Shown: positions 30,867 to 39,713, counted from the first letter of the stretch. The stretch: 54,938 bases of DNA from Candidatus Omnitrophota bacterium (GCA_016930485.1 JAFGGP010000017.1:1-54938), one strand, 5' to 3'. Notes: generated from the letters alone by a model not told the origin. Numbers and translations are program-made.

Positions 30867-31667
30867 TTAACTGGATGAAAAAGGCCTTAGGACCGACAGT
30901 GCGGAGAGAAACTGCTGCACCTCGAACTGGTTGTGTACAAAATAACGCGCCTTTGACTTCTGTGTTTTTTCGACACGCACCGATATATCCCGCTTGTGCA
31001 TTCTCCGAAATATATCCTCATCGGTCACATCGTCGCCGATATATATCGTCAGATCGTCTTTTTTCTTTTTGTATATCTTCTCAAAAAAATGTACCGCGTC
31101 AAATTTAGAAAACTGTCTGCGCGGCCTGACCTCGAGCATTCGTCTACCGGTACCTATCCTGACAATCTTCGCCCGCACATACGGAGAGACGACCCGTTGA
31201 CATATCTTCTTCAAACGAATAATATTCTGTACCGATGCCAACCGATAATGGATCGCAAATAGTATCTCTTTGTCTTCAAGTACAACGTGATCGATCCCCT
31301 TCAGTTGTTCCCCCAGCGTTTTTTTTATATCCTCCAAGGCGATAAGATACCGTTTTGTTATCTGAGACTCCCGTCTGTGGTCTTTGCCGCGCGCATAGAA
31401 CTCAAGGCCATGGCTGCCTGAATACAATACCCCCTTAAGCCCGACCTTTCTCTGGAGGTCATGCAAGCCTCTTCCGCTAATAATGCCTAAGATAAAACGT
31501 CTATTTTTAGACAACCTCCTGAGCAAACTCCTGGTATATTTATCAAGAAAGGCAAGGGCGGGACTCTCAATAAAGTCTGTCAGAGTACCGTCATAATCCA
31601 GAAATAAAAAAAGCCGCTTCGCGGTTTTAAAAAGTGTATTAAAATCCTCTTCGAATAAATATTTCAT
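30867..31667 (-). CDS. Trehalose-6-phosphate-phosphatase-like HAD phosphatase (OtsB-like)
   Basis: The 266-residue protein has HAD motif I LFLDYDGTLTDF with both catalytic Asp residues, a cap region with SGRGLHDLQ and GSHGLEF, and the distal motif YIGDDVTDEDIF. These are hallmarks of trehalose-6-phosphate phosphatase. No trehalose-6-phosphate synthase (GT20) is in the window; instead a GT4 glycosyltransferase and a GH65 phosphorylase are directly upstream on the same strand. The set suggests trehalose or a related phosphorylated disaccharide, but the actual substrate may differ. Confidence 0.9.
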   Translation of the reverse strand: MKYLFEEDFNTLFKTAKRLFLFLDYDGTLTDFIESPALAFLDKYTRSLLRRLSKNRRFILGIISGRGLHDLQRKVGLKGVLYSGSHGLEFYARGKDHRRESQITKRYLIALEDIKKTLGEQLKGIDHVVLEDKEILFAIHYRLASVQNIIRLKKICQRVVSPYVRAKIVRIGTGRRMLEVRPRRQFSKFDAVHFFEKIYKKKKDDLTIYIGDDVTDEDIFRRMHKRDISVRVEKTQKSKARYFVHNQFEVQQFLSALSVLRPFSSS

Positions 31668-31701
31668 GGTTGTTCCGGGAGAAGGCCTTGAACGCCTTTT
31701 C

Positions 31702-32883
31702 TTACAATAATTTCTTGTAGAGGGACAAAATATCTTTTGTTACCCGTTCCTTTGTGTACTGGGATTCTACCATCTGCCTTCCGGTATAGCCGAGCCGCTC
31801 TCTGAGTGCGTCATCGGTCAATAGTTCACTGACACGCAGCGCCAGGCTTTCGAAGTCCCTGACCGGCACAACAAAACCGTTGATACCGTCCTGTATGACC
31901 TCCGGCATCCCGCCCATATTAGTCACTACCATCGGCCGGGCGCTTGCCATGGCTTCAAGCATCGTCAGCCCAAACGGTTCGTTCGAAGAGGAAGGATACA
32001 GACATACCTTGGAAAGGCCGTATATCTCTTTCACCTCATCCAAGCTATAGACATCAATCAGAATATGGTCGCGTAGTCCAAAATGATTGATTAAATGCAC
32101 CATATAGGCAATATCCTTCTGTTGTGTCCCGCCCCAATCGATAATATTCTTTGCCCCGGCCAAAACCAGCATGACATCCGGATGTTTCCTCCTGACCAGA
32201 TTGATCGCCTTGATGCTCACATCGCATCCCTTTGCCAACCCGATACGCGCCGGGTGAAAGATAACGTGTTTTCCCTTAAGGCGGGGATACTTCCGCAAAA
32301 TGGCCTGCGTATCTACGTTGGGACGAAATTTATCCTCATCGACCCCGTGATGAATGACGGTGATCTTCTTATCGTCAACCCCCACGCCGATTAGCTCCCG
32401 TTTAATAAAATGGCTCACCGCAACGATATGCGTCCAATTCACCTTGTGCGTCACCAGCTCGAGAAATTCCAGCTCATCCCAGACATTGTGGGCACTCAGG
32501 ACCAGAGGTACTCCTCTGCCACTGGCCAACTCCTCAAGAATACGGGCGTGTGTTTCGCTGAAATAATGCATATTATGGGCATGGATGACATCGGGTTCGA
32601 CCGTATGCAAAAAGTCGTAAAACGTCTTGAATATCTCCTCCTGCAACCCTGTTAACCCCCTCTTATATAACCAGTTCAGATCCATAATAGGGGTACGGTA
32701 GATCTGCACGCCTTCCCAGTCATATCGCCCTTGAACACCCTCGACAGCACCGGTCAAAAGACTTACCGAATGCCCTGATTTCACCATCTGAGGCAGCACA
32801 ATAGTAAGGTGCGTTTCAACGCCGCCGATAATGGGGGGAAATCCCCAGTGGAGGTGGGCGATATTCAATCTCTTTTTGCTCAT
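31702..32883 (-). CDS. GT4-family glycosyltransferase
   Basis: The 393-residue protein has the two-domain GT-B pattern of family GT4. The N-terminal HLHWGFPPIIGGVETHL carries the acceptor-side Gly-rich loop, HNVWDELEF is central, and the C-terminal part contains FHPARIGLAKGCDV and the E-x7-E region YPSSSNEPFGLTMLEAMA. These bind nucleotide-sugar donors with retention of configuration. It sits between an OtsB-like phosphatase and a GH65 phosphorylase, so it may make trehalose or a trehalose-like disaccharide directly (as TreT does), or act in polysaccharide synthesis. A ribosome site AAGGAGAGG precedes the ATG. Confidence 0.92.
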   Translation of the reverse strand: MSKKRLNIAHLHWGFPPIIGGVETHLTIVLPQMVKSGHSVSLLTGAVEGVQGRYDWEGVQIYRTPIMDLNWLYKRGLTGLQEEIFKTFYDFLHTVEPDVIHAHNMHYFSETHARILEELASGRGVPLVLSAHNVWDELEFLELVTHKVNWTHIVAVSHFIKRELIGVGVDDKKITVIHHGVDEDKFRPNVDTQAILRKYPRLKGKHVIFHPARIGLAKGCDVSIKAINLVRRKHPDVMLVLAGAKNIIDWGGTQQKDIAYMVHLINHFGLRDHILIDVYSLDEVKEIYGLSKVCLYPSSSNEPFGLTMLEAMASARPMVVTNMGGMPEVIQDGINGFVVPVRDFESLALRVSELLTDDALRERLGYTGRQMVESQYTKERVTKDILSLYKKLL

Positions 32884-32904
32884 TGGTTTCGTCCTCTCCT
32901 TATA

Positions 32905-35241
32905 TCAACGCGCTTGAAACGGGTGCCTGCGTGACACAGGCCTTTTGGTGCAGACGTATTCTCTGCCTTCTGTGGTAAAGGAATACAGCCTGCCAAATAG
33001 AGAGATAACGACCTGCTTCTCCTTTTTGTGTACGATGGCAATCCTCGCCGTGTCATTGGTTAATGCGACGCGTAGTACGTTCCCCCTCCAATTCAACGAG
33101 AAGATCACCCTGCGCCAGCTACGCGGTATCTGAGGATGAATACAGAGCCTGCCCTTGATAACACGCACACCGGCAAAACCGAAAAGCACCGCCAGCCAGG
33201 TGCCCCCCAGCGACGCGGCATGCATCCCCTCTTTTGTATTGCCATACAGATTGCTGATATCGGCCCTCAAGGCAACGTTAAAAAGGCTGTACGCCCGGGG
33301 CAAATCTCCGCAGGTACAGGCAACAACGGCATTAAGGGGGGCACTTAACGACGATTTATGCACCGTTCGCCTGATATAAAAATCGTAATTATTTTTTTGC
33401 ATAAGCCGGCTAAAGAGCTCCGGGAAAAGATAGAAAAGCATAACTGTATCAGCCTGCTTTATCAACTGGGTTTTATTCACATCTTTTGTCTTTAAGTGAC
33501 TCGGAAAAAAAGGGATGCCGTTTTCGTCAACCTCTGTGAGGGTAACGTCTCTCAGTTTAAAAAATCCGTCAAACTGCTCGATAACCCCCGATCGCCTCTT
33601 ATGGATAAGGTGCATCTTGAGGGCCTTCTGTCTCCAGTCTTTTGTTTCTTTTAGCTGAAGGCCTATTTTTTTCTTAAGTATATAATACTGCCGCGGGCAG
33701 GTCTTTTTCAGCCGCGAACACTCCTGGGCCGCTATTAACATATTCCATCTGGCCATGATATTGGTAAACGCGTTATTATTGACATTGACATGAAATTCAT
33801 CGGGGCCGATCACATTCCTGATCTCGTAGACATCCCTTCTCCTGTTGTACGCCACCCGCGATGCCCAGAACCGCGCACTCTCAAAAAGCATCTCGTATCC
33901 GCACTCCTTCATAAACTGCAGATCACCGGTTATCAGAAAATACTGGTATACCGCGTAGGCAATATCAGCGGTGATGTGATGCTCAAAGGTGTGGGTGTGT
34001 ATCTTGACAATGCTTCCGTCAAGGTCCTTGGCCCACGTCGGGGTCTCCTCCTCCCCGGTCCCTGCCGATTCCCAGGGAAACATGGCCCCCTCATAACCGC
34101 GCTCTGTGGCAATGCGCCTCGCCTCATCGAGTCTCTGATATCGATAAAGCAGCATATTTTTTGCAACTTCAGGTAGTGTAAAAAGATAGAAAGGAAATAC
34201 AAAAATCTCACCGTCCCAGAAAATATGTCCCCGGTAGCCTTCGCCGGACAGTGTCCGGGCACCGATACTGGAAAACCCCGTGTCGTGGTGGGCACAGATT
34301 AAAAGGTGATAGAGGTTGAAGCGGAGATTGGTCTGGATATTGGCGGTGCCTTCGATGACCACATCCGCCTTATCCCACACCCTGCGCCAGGCCTGGGTAT
34401 GTCTGCGCAGGAGGGTGTCAAATGGGGTATGAAAAATTTTCTTAAATTTTTTGAGTGCTTTTGTCTTATGTCTTGAAAACTCCCGTTCTGAATTAAAGTG
34501 GGTGATGTAAAAAATCTTGGTGAAGGTAACAGCCTCGCCCCGTTTCAGCCGCAGGGTAAAGATATTGTCTTTTGCAAAAATCCTTTTCTTCCCCAACTCA
34601 TAGTAGAACCCGCTCCGATATAAAATAATATGGCGTTTTTCAAAGGTCTCCACTACCAGATAACCCGCATGTTCAAACTGCCCCAGCTCCTTGATTCTAA
34701 AGTGTTTTTTATTGCCCTCGGTCAACGTCCCGGTATTGTAGACAGATGTATCAATGCCCGTGTTGATGTCGATGCTGCATGCAGCGGCACACGGTGTAAA
34801 CTGGACCTGCATAACCCCCACATTCCTGTTATCCAGAGAGAGAAAACGCAGAGATTGATAATCATGGGCGCGCCTTTTGCTGTCCTGGTACTGTGTGTGC
34901 CGCACCAGTACTGCCCTGCGCATATTAAGAATACGTCTATGGTTGAGGACGTCCATAGTGGAGACATCAACCTTTTCCCCGTTCACCGTTACGCTAAAAT
35001 GAAACGGGTTGGGCAGATTCACCAGCTCCGCCACCTGTGAGGTCATCCTGTCGTACACCCCCGACAGGTACGTCCCCGGCATAGCACCATGAGGAATCTC
35101 TTCCAGCACCGCCCGCGTCCCGATATAGCCATTCCCCAGGGCAAACTGAGATTCCCGGATATTCTGCAGTTCTTTTTCATACTGCGCCTGTTTAATCAGC
35201 CAGAGATCGTCCTCTAACCAATCCGCATATCGTTCAATCAT
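32905..35241 (-). CDS. Glycoside hydrolase family 65 phosphorylase
   Basis: The 778-residue protein matches GH65 (maltose, trehalose or kojibiose phosphorylases) in length and order. An N-terminal beta-sandwich (ESQFALGNGYIGTRA) precedes an (alpha/alpha)6 barrel containing GYRGHIFWDGEIFVFPF and the catalytic segment VIGPDEFHVNVNNNAFTN with general acid Glu482. A C-terminal beta domain follows (KGRLCIHPQIPRSWRR). GH65 enzymes reversibly split alpha-glucosides with phosphate. With the downstream GT4 and OtsB-like genes it forms a small disaccharide-metabolism cluster. Substrate specificity cannot be read directly. The stop is 21 bases before the GT4 start. Confidence 0.94.
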   Translation of the reverse strand: MIERYADWLEDDLWLIKQAQYEKELQNIRESQFALGNGYIGTRAVLEEIPHGAMPGTYLSGVYDRMTSQVAELVNLPNPFHFSVTVNGEKVDVSTMDVLNHRRILNMRRAVLVRHTQYQDSKRRAHDYQSLRFLSLDNRNVGVMQVQFTPCAAACSIDINTGIDTSVYNTGTLTEGNKKHFRIKELGQFEHAGYLVVETFEKRHIILYRSGFYYELGKKRIFAKDNIFTLRLKRGEAVTFTKIFYITHFNSEREFSRHKTKALKKFKKIFHTPFDTLLRRHTQAWRRVWDKADVVIEGTANIQTNLRFNLYHLLICAHHDTGFSSIGARTLSGEGYRGHIFWDGEIFVFPFYLFTLPEVAKNMLLYRYQRLDEARRIATERGYEGAMFPWESAGTGEEETPTWAKDLDGSIVKIHTHTFEHHITADIAYAVYQYFLITGDLQFMKECGYEMLFESARFWASRVAYNRRRDVYEIRNVIGPDEFHVNVNNNAFTNIMARWNMLIAAQECSRLKKTCPRQYYILKKKIGLQLKETKDWRQKALKMHLIHKRRSGVIEQFDGFFKLRDVTLTEVDENGIPFFPSHLKTKDVNKTQLIKQADTVMLFYLFPELFSRLMQKNNYDFYIRRTVHKSSLSAPLNAVVACTCGDLPRAYSLFNVALRADISNLYGNTKEGMHAASLGGTWLAVLFGFAGVRVIKGRLCIHPQIPRSWRRVIFSLNWRGNVLRVALTNDTARIAIVHKKEKQVVISLFGRLYSFTTEGREYVCTKRPVSRRHPFQAR

Positions 35242-35256
35242 AATCCGCGCACTCTC

Positions 35257-35907
35257 TTACCGGTTGATGTTGCGCTCCTCGCCATAGGTATAATTCACTA
35301 TTTCGCTCTTACTGAGATCGAGATTCGGGGCGATAATGATCGACCCATCATCGGCTAAAAACCGGGAACGCCGTATCCCGATATCAAGGACACTAACCAT
35401 CTCTCCCGAAGGAAGCTTTATCCGGTCATTGATGCGAAAGGGTTTGTCCACCATAATCAGAAACCCGGCGATAATATTCGCGATGGTATCCTGTGCCGCC
35501 AAGGCAATCGCCAGAGAGGCGACACCCAGCGTTGTGATTAACGCGCTTATATTGACCCCGTAAAGCGGGAGAATAGTGTGAAATGCGATTATCCACAGGG
35601 TAATCTTTAAAAACCGCCTGATCAAAGGGATGAAATCGTCGTCCAGACGGGAGAGGGTGTGAGATGCGATGTGTTCCTGATACCACAGGGTAAAGGCCTG
35701 CACCATCCGGTGGAGAATAAACGTCACGCTGATAATGAGGACCGCGGTAAAATGAATTTTTATGCGGCGCTGCACTTCGAGAGTAAGAGTTGACCGTACA
35801 TGAATGCTGTAACCTATGTAAAGTGCTATAATAACGGCAAAAATGGAAAGCGGCAAAAGGGTCTTCTTTAGCATCTCGCAGGAGAGTCTCCGGGAAATCT
35901 TGGTCAT
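35257..35907 (-). CDS. Short MscS-family mechanosensitive channel
   Basis: The 216-residue protein has three or four membrane segments, then the MscS pore helix and beta domain (LGVASLAIALAAQDTIANI, DKPFRINDRIKLPSGEMV, APNLDLSKSEIVNYTYG). It ends just after the beta domain, so the usual C-terminal alpha/beta cage is missing; MscS is normally about 280 residues. It likely still forms a pore, but gating may differ. GGAGGAGG precedes the ATG. It lies upstream of the disaccharide genes and probably shares their transcript, which would link osmotic release to a compatible-solute-like sugar. Confidence 0.92.
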   Translation of the reverse strand: MTKISRRLSCEMLKKTLLPLSIFAVIIALYIGYSIHVRSTLTLEVQRRIKIHFTAVLIISVTFILHRMVQAFTLWYQEHIASHTLSRLDDDFIPLIRRFLKITLWIIAFHTILPLYGVNISALITTLGVASLAIALAAQDTIANIIAGFLIMVDKPFRINDRIKLPSGEMVSVLDIGIRRSRFLADDGSIIIAPNLDLSKSEIVNYTYGEERNINR

Positions 35908-35966
35908 ATCCTCCTCCTCTTTGAGCTTACATAAACGGGGGCAAAGGGGCCCAACGTGGAAATAGT

Positions 35967-35995
35967 ATTATACTGGAATTGCGCAGAGATTGCAG
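35967..35995 (-). promoter_or_regulatory. Probable promoter upstream of the short MscS gene
   Basis: On the minus strand a perfect -10 TATAAT (35967-35972) lies 17 bases from a weak -35 CTGCAA (35990-35995). It would drive the MscS / GH65 / GT4 / OtsB-like group. The weak -35 suggests help from an activator. Confidence 0.5.
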
Positions 35996-36113
35996 TATTT
36001 TTAACAGGAAAAAAGGAAGGGTGCTAACATATTGTAACGCATGCTGTTAAATCAGCTCATCTCACAATAGACCTCTCCTGCGGATGGCTACCGGCTCACA
36101 CAGAAAGCCGTCG

Positions 36114-36659
36114 CTACTCCGTATATGTCATAACCTCCCCCAGAGAGGCGAAGTCCTTTGAAGAAACATGCATAAGGGGTTGCGCTGTCACAAGATCGAA
36201 CGCTTCGCCGTCAAAGAGTCCTTCGCGTACGCCGATGGCCGCGATCCTCCCTACTACAATCCAGTGATCCCCTGCCTGATATTCCGCCTCGAGCAGGCAC
36301 TCAAGGTTGGCAAGGCACTCTTTAATGCGCGGGGAACGCACCTTCTCAGAGGGAACCGCGGTCAGTCCGGCCTGTTCGATCTCGCTCACCCCTTCGGGAA
36401 ATGACTTCCCGCATATCCACGTCTCCCTGAGCAGGTCAACCGAAGGGATATTGACCACAAACTCCCCTGTCGCCCGGATATTCTTAAGGGTGTGCCGTGC
36501 CTCCACAGAGGCAAAGGCGATAAGCGGCGGATCTATCGAGACAGGCATAACGAAACTGAAGGGGGCCGCGTTAGATACCCCTTCTCGATTGACCGTTGAA
36601 ACCAGAATGGTCGCACGGGGTGCCAGAATCCGGTGCCACTTGGTAAGCAGTTTTTTCAT
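36114..36659 (-). CDS. Flavin reductase-like FMN-binding split-barrel protein
   Basis: I chose the ATG at 36659 because AAAGGAGG precedes it and the longer frame would run into the gene before. The 181-residue protein has the flavin-reductase-like pattern: ILVSTVNREGVSNAAPFSF, PPLIAFASVEARHTLKNI and GEFVVNIPSVDL. Such proteins bind FMN and reduce flavins or act as flavoredoxins. The start lies 16 bases from the preceding stop. A distant paralog is encoded at 52117-52653. Confidence 0.9.
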   Translation of the reverse strand: MKKLLTKWHRILAPRATILVSTVNREGVSNAAPFSFVMPVSIDPPLIAFASVEARHTLKNIRATGEFVVNIPSVDLLRETWICGKSFPEGVSEIEQAGLTAVPSEKVRSPRIKECLANLECLLEAEYQAGDHWIVVGRIAAIGVREGLFDGEAFDLVTAQPLMHVSSKDFASLGEVMTYTE

Positions 36660-36675
36660 AACCGCCCCTCCTTTC

Positions 36676-37053
36676 TCAGATATCGCGGTGAGAAACAATA
36701 TAGATAAGATGCGGGAGAATAATAACCGAAGAGGTAAAAAGTAACGTAAAGCGTATCCACGACTCACCTGCCAGGCGGGCAAGAAACAAATAAAACAGAG
36801 AAATCGCTACGGCTGATCCATCCAGATAAAGCGGTTCGTTGGCGCCCGGATAACAGCGCACTGTCCGCAGGAAAAGCCTTCCTGAAAAAAGAAGGGCGAT
36901 AATTCCGTATATCACATCAAGAGACGCACTGTAAACCATCATGACAACTTCGCACAGTACCACCAGAATGACCCAGTGACGTATATACCTCCACTGTCTC
37001 TCGGTAAGCGCGACCCGCCGGTCTTGTGTGACGTCTCCGCTCACAGTATGCAC
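36676..37053 (-). CDS. Small membrane protein of unknown function
   Basis: The 125-residue product begins with GTG inside the end of the nitroreductase gene (13-base overlap). It has a charged N-terminus and four likely membrane segments, including HWVILVVLCEVVMMVYSA, VIYGIIALLFSGRLFL, AVAISLFYLFLARLA and FTLLFTSSVIILPHLIYI. I do not recognise the family. The overlap with the upstream gene and the tight spacing to the flavin reductase suggest translational coupling in one operon. Confidence 0.75.
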   Translation of the reverse strand: MHTVSGDVTQDRRVALTERQWRYIRHWVILVVLCEVVMMVYSASLDVIYGIIALLFSGRLFLRTVRCYPGANEPLYLDGSAVAISLFYLFLARLAGESWIRFTLLFTSSVIILPHLIYIVSHRDI

Positions 37054-37562
37054 TTTTTTAATGCCCGCCGCCTCCCCCGCCTTGGATAGGTACGCGCAAC
37101 GCCAACGGCAACCACAGCGGCCAGCTCAAGGTTCTTCGGCATATGAAGGAACGCACTCACCTTGTTTTTCCGGTTCACAATCTCGCCCAGCCAGCACCCG
37201 CCCAATCCCTTGGCATGGATCACAAGCAGCATATTCTGAATGGCGGCCCCGATCGCCATGCAATCCCTATCGCGGTTATAGCCGAGGTTGTGGTCTAGAA
37301 ATACCGCGATAACCGCATCGGCACCCTTAACAACCGATGCATAGTGCGTAAAGACGCCAATGGCATCCTTTTTCTCGCCTGCCAGTACCAGAAATTTCCA
37401 CGGCTGGTTATTTAAACCGGACGGTGCCCACCTGCCCGCCTCCAGAATATCCTCTATCACACCGGGGCGGAGGCGCGCCTTCCGGAACCGGCGCACCGAC
37501 CGTCTGTTCTGTATGGCCTCAATAACGGCCCTCTCATTTTTCTCCCCTACCTTACGCGCCAC
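37041..37562 (-). CDS. Nitroreductase-family protein
   Basis: The 173-residue protein shows the nitroreductase FMN-binding pattern IQNRRSVRRFRKARL, AGRWAPSGLNNQPWKFLVL, and a later GIGAAIQNML-like stretch (AIGAAIQNMLLVIHAKGLGG). It would bind FMN and reduce nitro compounds, quinones or related acceptors; the physiological substrate is unknown. It starts with GTG and overlaps the preceding lipoprotein gene by 16 bases. It has no fused ferredoxin domain. Confidence 0.93.
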   Translation of the reverse strand: MARKVGEKNERAVIEAIQNRRSVRRFRKARLRPGVIEDILEAGRWAPSGLNNQPWKFLVLAGEKKDAIGVFTHYASVVKGADAVIAVFLDHNLGYNRDRDCMAIGAAIQNMLLVIHAKGLGGCWLGEIVNRKNKVSAFLHMPKNLELAAVVAVGVARTYPRRGRRRALKKCIL

Positions 37563-38128
37563 TCATACCCTCCGGTTGTCTTGTTGTAAACCTCGATAGG
37601 GGTCCCTCCCGGCACCTTCTCCTGCAGTTTCTGACTGTAAATCGACTGCACCTCCTGTACCGTAATGCCGTTTTTTTCGGCTATGGAACCATAGATGCTC
37701 ATCCTGTCCTGGTTTTCCTCCTGCACCACATTTTGTACCGCGGTACCGCCCTTGGCCCGGTCCCTTATCTCAAGGAGGCCGCGATGATTTTCCCCTATGA
37801 TCCCCTGTGCCCCCCAGGCAGTGATCTGGTTATAGCGCTCCCTGCGTCTGAGGGCCGCCTGTTCCACCTCCTGGCTCAGCTCGTCCTGGGCGTATGCGCT
37901 CTTTACGAACAAAGGAAGAAAACTGCTGTCATCGCCCGGCCCCGTCTTGGCGGGGTCTCCCGAAACCAGGTTTTCTATCGCATCAATATCCTGTATAACG
38001 TGTTGATAAATATCGAGCCGCATGGAGATATCGACCTTGATAGGCTCTTTCGGGGCCTCTACCTGAACACGGGCACACCCAAAATAAAACAGTACGGCAC
38101 AGACTACTATCACAAGAAACCGCTTCAT
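37547..38128 (-). CDS. Lipoprotein fusing YnbE-like and YdbL-like (DUF1318) parts
   Basis: The 193-residue protein has a lipoprotein signal (VLFYFGCARVQ, lipobox Cys18). The segment right after it, EAPKEPIKVDISMRLDIYQ, resembles the short outer-membrane lipoprotein YnbE. After a spacer, the C-terminal half (IGENHRGLLEIRD, VVQEENQDRMSIYGSIAEKN, VQSIYSQKLQEKVPGGTP) matches DUF1318/YdbL. In E. coli these are separate proteins; YnbE partners the AsmA-like bridge protein YdbH and YdbL assists YnbE. Here they look fused, and the next gene upstream encodes a YdbH-like protein, overlapping by four bases. Confidence 0.8.
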   Translation of the reverse strand: MKRFLVIVVCAVLFYFGCARVQVEAPKEPIKVDISMRLDIYQHVIQDIDAIENLVSGDPAKTGPGDDSSFLPLFVKSAYAQDELSQEVEQAALRRRERYNQITAWGAQGIIGENHRGLLEIRDRAKGGTAVQNVVQEENQDRMSIYGSIAEKNGITVQEVQSIYSQKLQEKVPGGTPIEVYNKTTGGYEWRVR

Positions 38129-39309
38129 AATCCCTCCTTCTTAAAGATATTGTGGAACGTTAACTGTACATCCCTTTTTCCCTTTTCCCCGTCGAGGCCG
38201 ATCGTCGCAACTAACGCGTCCTTCTCTAACGATACATCCATGGCCCCGGCAGTAAAAGAGTAATCGGTAAATGCCGCCCGCACCAGATCAACCGATTGGC
38301 CCGTGCCGCGGGCAATGCGTTCTAAAAACTGTTCATCGGTCACATCAAGCACCCCGCCAGGCGCCTGAACAGTGCAGTGCCCTTTCACATCCTCCACGGC
38401 AGGGATCCTCCCCTCTGCCACCAGCACACCCGAGACAAGACCATCCATCCACAACCGTTTTTCAAGCTCTAATTCCCGGACGGCGTTCTCGAGATTCAGG
38501 TCTGTAAAGAAACCTCTGAGGGTAAAGGCCTTCTCGCCTGTCAGTGCGATAACCGCCCGCCCGCTCAAGTTGCCTCCAAAAAGGACTCCCCGGGTGATAT
38601 CCGCTGTAAGTTCGCCCTCTGAAAAGGCGAAAGAACCTGCAACCGTATCTATTGTAGCCTTCTGATAACCAATCTGTCTAACGGAAAACCTGTTCACCTC
38701 CTCCCCCGGATTCACCTCAAGGTATATATCCGTGTACGTAAAGGGGGCGTTTTTTAAGCTCGTAATCGTTGCCTGTAGAGAACGAAGGCCTGTTGTCTCA
38801 GGCCGCAGCTCACATGAGACCTCCCCGCTACAGGTAAGATCCTTTGTCTTAAGGAGCACAGAGACCCTGCTGCATACGACGGCCTGGATTGACACGCCAC
38901 CGGACGACGCCGCACTCTGTCGGACACCCTCTGCCGGTCCCACGAAGGGAAACTGGGCGAGCAGTTCCTGAGAGGGCCGGTTCGCTGCCTGAACACGAAT
39001 CACAGTATCCCCAAGGATGATTCCGGATATCCTTTTTTTCAATAACGAGAAAAGGTTATACTCTATCCTTATCTCCTTCACCTCGATGGTATAGAATGAC
39101 GTCTTCGTAATATAAATATCGGAGAAGAGGAGATATCGCCTCGGTGCAATCCGCAGGCCCCCTATCTGCGTGACGCTCCCCGGAAATAAACCTTCGATCC
39201 TGTCGCGGGCAGTTGCAAGCATAACGGGCCTGACCGAAACTATAAGACCGACAAGCACGCAAAACATAAAGGTAACAATGACGATACGGACTATAAAGGG
39301 CCTCTTCAT
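38125..39309 (-). CDS. YdbH-like (AsmA-like) inner-membrane-anchored bridge protein
   Basis: The 394-residue protein has one N-terminal membrane anchor (IVIVTFMFCVLVGLIV) and a long beta-rich periplasmic part of the AsmA/YdbH type (IRIEYNLFSLLKKRISGIIL, GGNLSGRAVIALTGEKAF, ENAVRELELEKRLWMDGLVSG). It is shorter than E. coli YdbH (about 880 residues). YdbH-type proteins are thought to carry phospholipids between membranes along a hydrophobic groove. The next gene encodes a YnbE-YdbL-like lipoprotein, the expected partner. Start and stop overlap neighbouring genes by four bases on both sides. Confidence 0.75.
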   Translation of the reverse strand: MKRPFIVRIVIVTFMFCVLVGLIVSVRPVMLATARDRIEGLFPGSVTQIGGLRIAPRRYLLFSDIYITKTSFYTIEVKEIRIEYNLFSLLKKRISGIILGDTVIRVQAANRPSQELLAQFPFVGPAEGVRQSAASSGGVSIQAVVCSRVSVLLKTKDLTCSGEVSCELRPETTGLRSLQATITSLKNAPFTYTDIYLEVNPGEEVNRFSVRQIGYQKATIDTVAGSFAFSEGELTADITRGVLFGGNLSGRAVIALTGEKAFTLRGFFTDLNLENAVRELELEKRLWMDGLVSGVLVAEGRIPAVEDVKGHCTVQAPGGVLDVTDEQFLERIARGTGQSVDLVRAAFTDYSFTAGAMDVSLEKDALVATIGLDGEKGKRDVQLTFHNIFKKEGL

Positions 39310-39713
39310 CTTTTTGACACGTGACTCTTTTTAAAAAAAAGCCAGTTTGCGTCCTCGCTTTTTTTGGGCTTCATTTTAATAAGGCAGTACACGCCTTTTA
39401 GCCTTTTCCCCTCCAGATCAATCACCAGTTCGCCGGGTGAATCGGCAATCGGAAGATACGTCCCGCTGTCCCAGATGGTGACTGTCCCGGCACCGTACGA
39501 ACCCTCGGGGATCGTGCCTTCAAACTGCGCGTACGACAACTCGTGATCCGCCACCTGAATGGCCAACCTCTTAATACCCGGGACGCGCGGCGGCTCCTTG
39601 GGAATGGCCCAGCTTTTTAAAACAGCGTCTTTTTCGATACGGAAGTCATAGTGCAGGTGGGATGCCTGGTGTCTCTGGACAACAAATATGGGGTTTTTAG
39701 GTAAGAATGACAT
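39306..39713 (-). CDS. Stand-alone LigD-type 3'-phosphoesterase
   Basis: The 135-residue protein (ATG at 39713; an in-frame GTG at 39728 overlaps the ribosome site) matches the phosphoesterase domain of DNA ligase D: FVVQRHQASHLHYDFRIE, LKSWAIPKEPP, DHELSYAQFEGTIPEGSYG, TVTIWDSGTY and NWLFFKKSH. The His/Asp/Arg metal-site residues are present. In LigD this domain trims 3'-phosphates or ribonucleotides during end joining. No ligase, polymerase or Ku gene is nearby, so it probably acts alone or with partners elsewhere. It overlaps the YdbH-like gene by four bases. Confidence 0.93.
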   Translation of the reverse strand: MSFLPKNPIFVVQRHQASHLHYDFRIEKDAVLKSWAIPKEPPRVPGIKRLAIQVADHELSYAQFEGTIPEGSYGAGTVTIWDSGTYLPIADSPGELVIDLEGKRLKGVYCLIKMKPKKSEDANWLFFKKSHVSKR

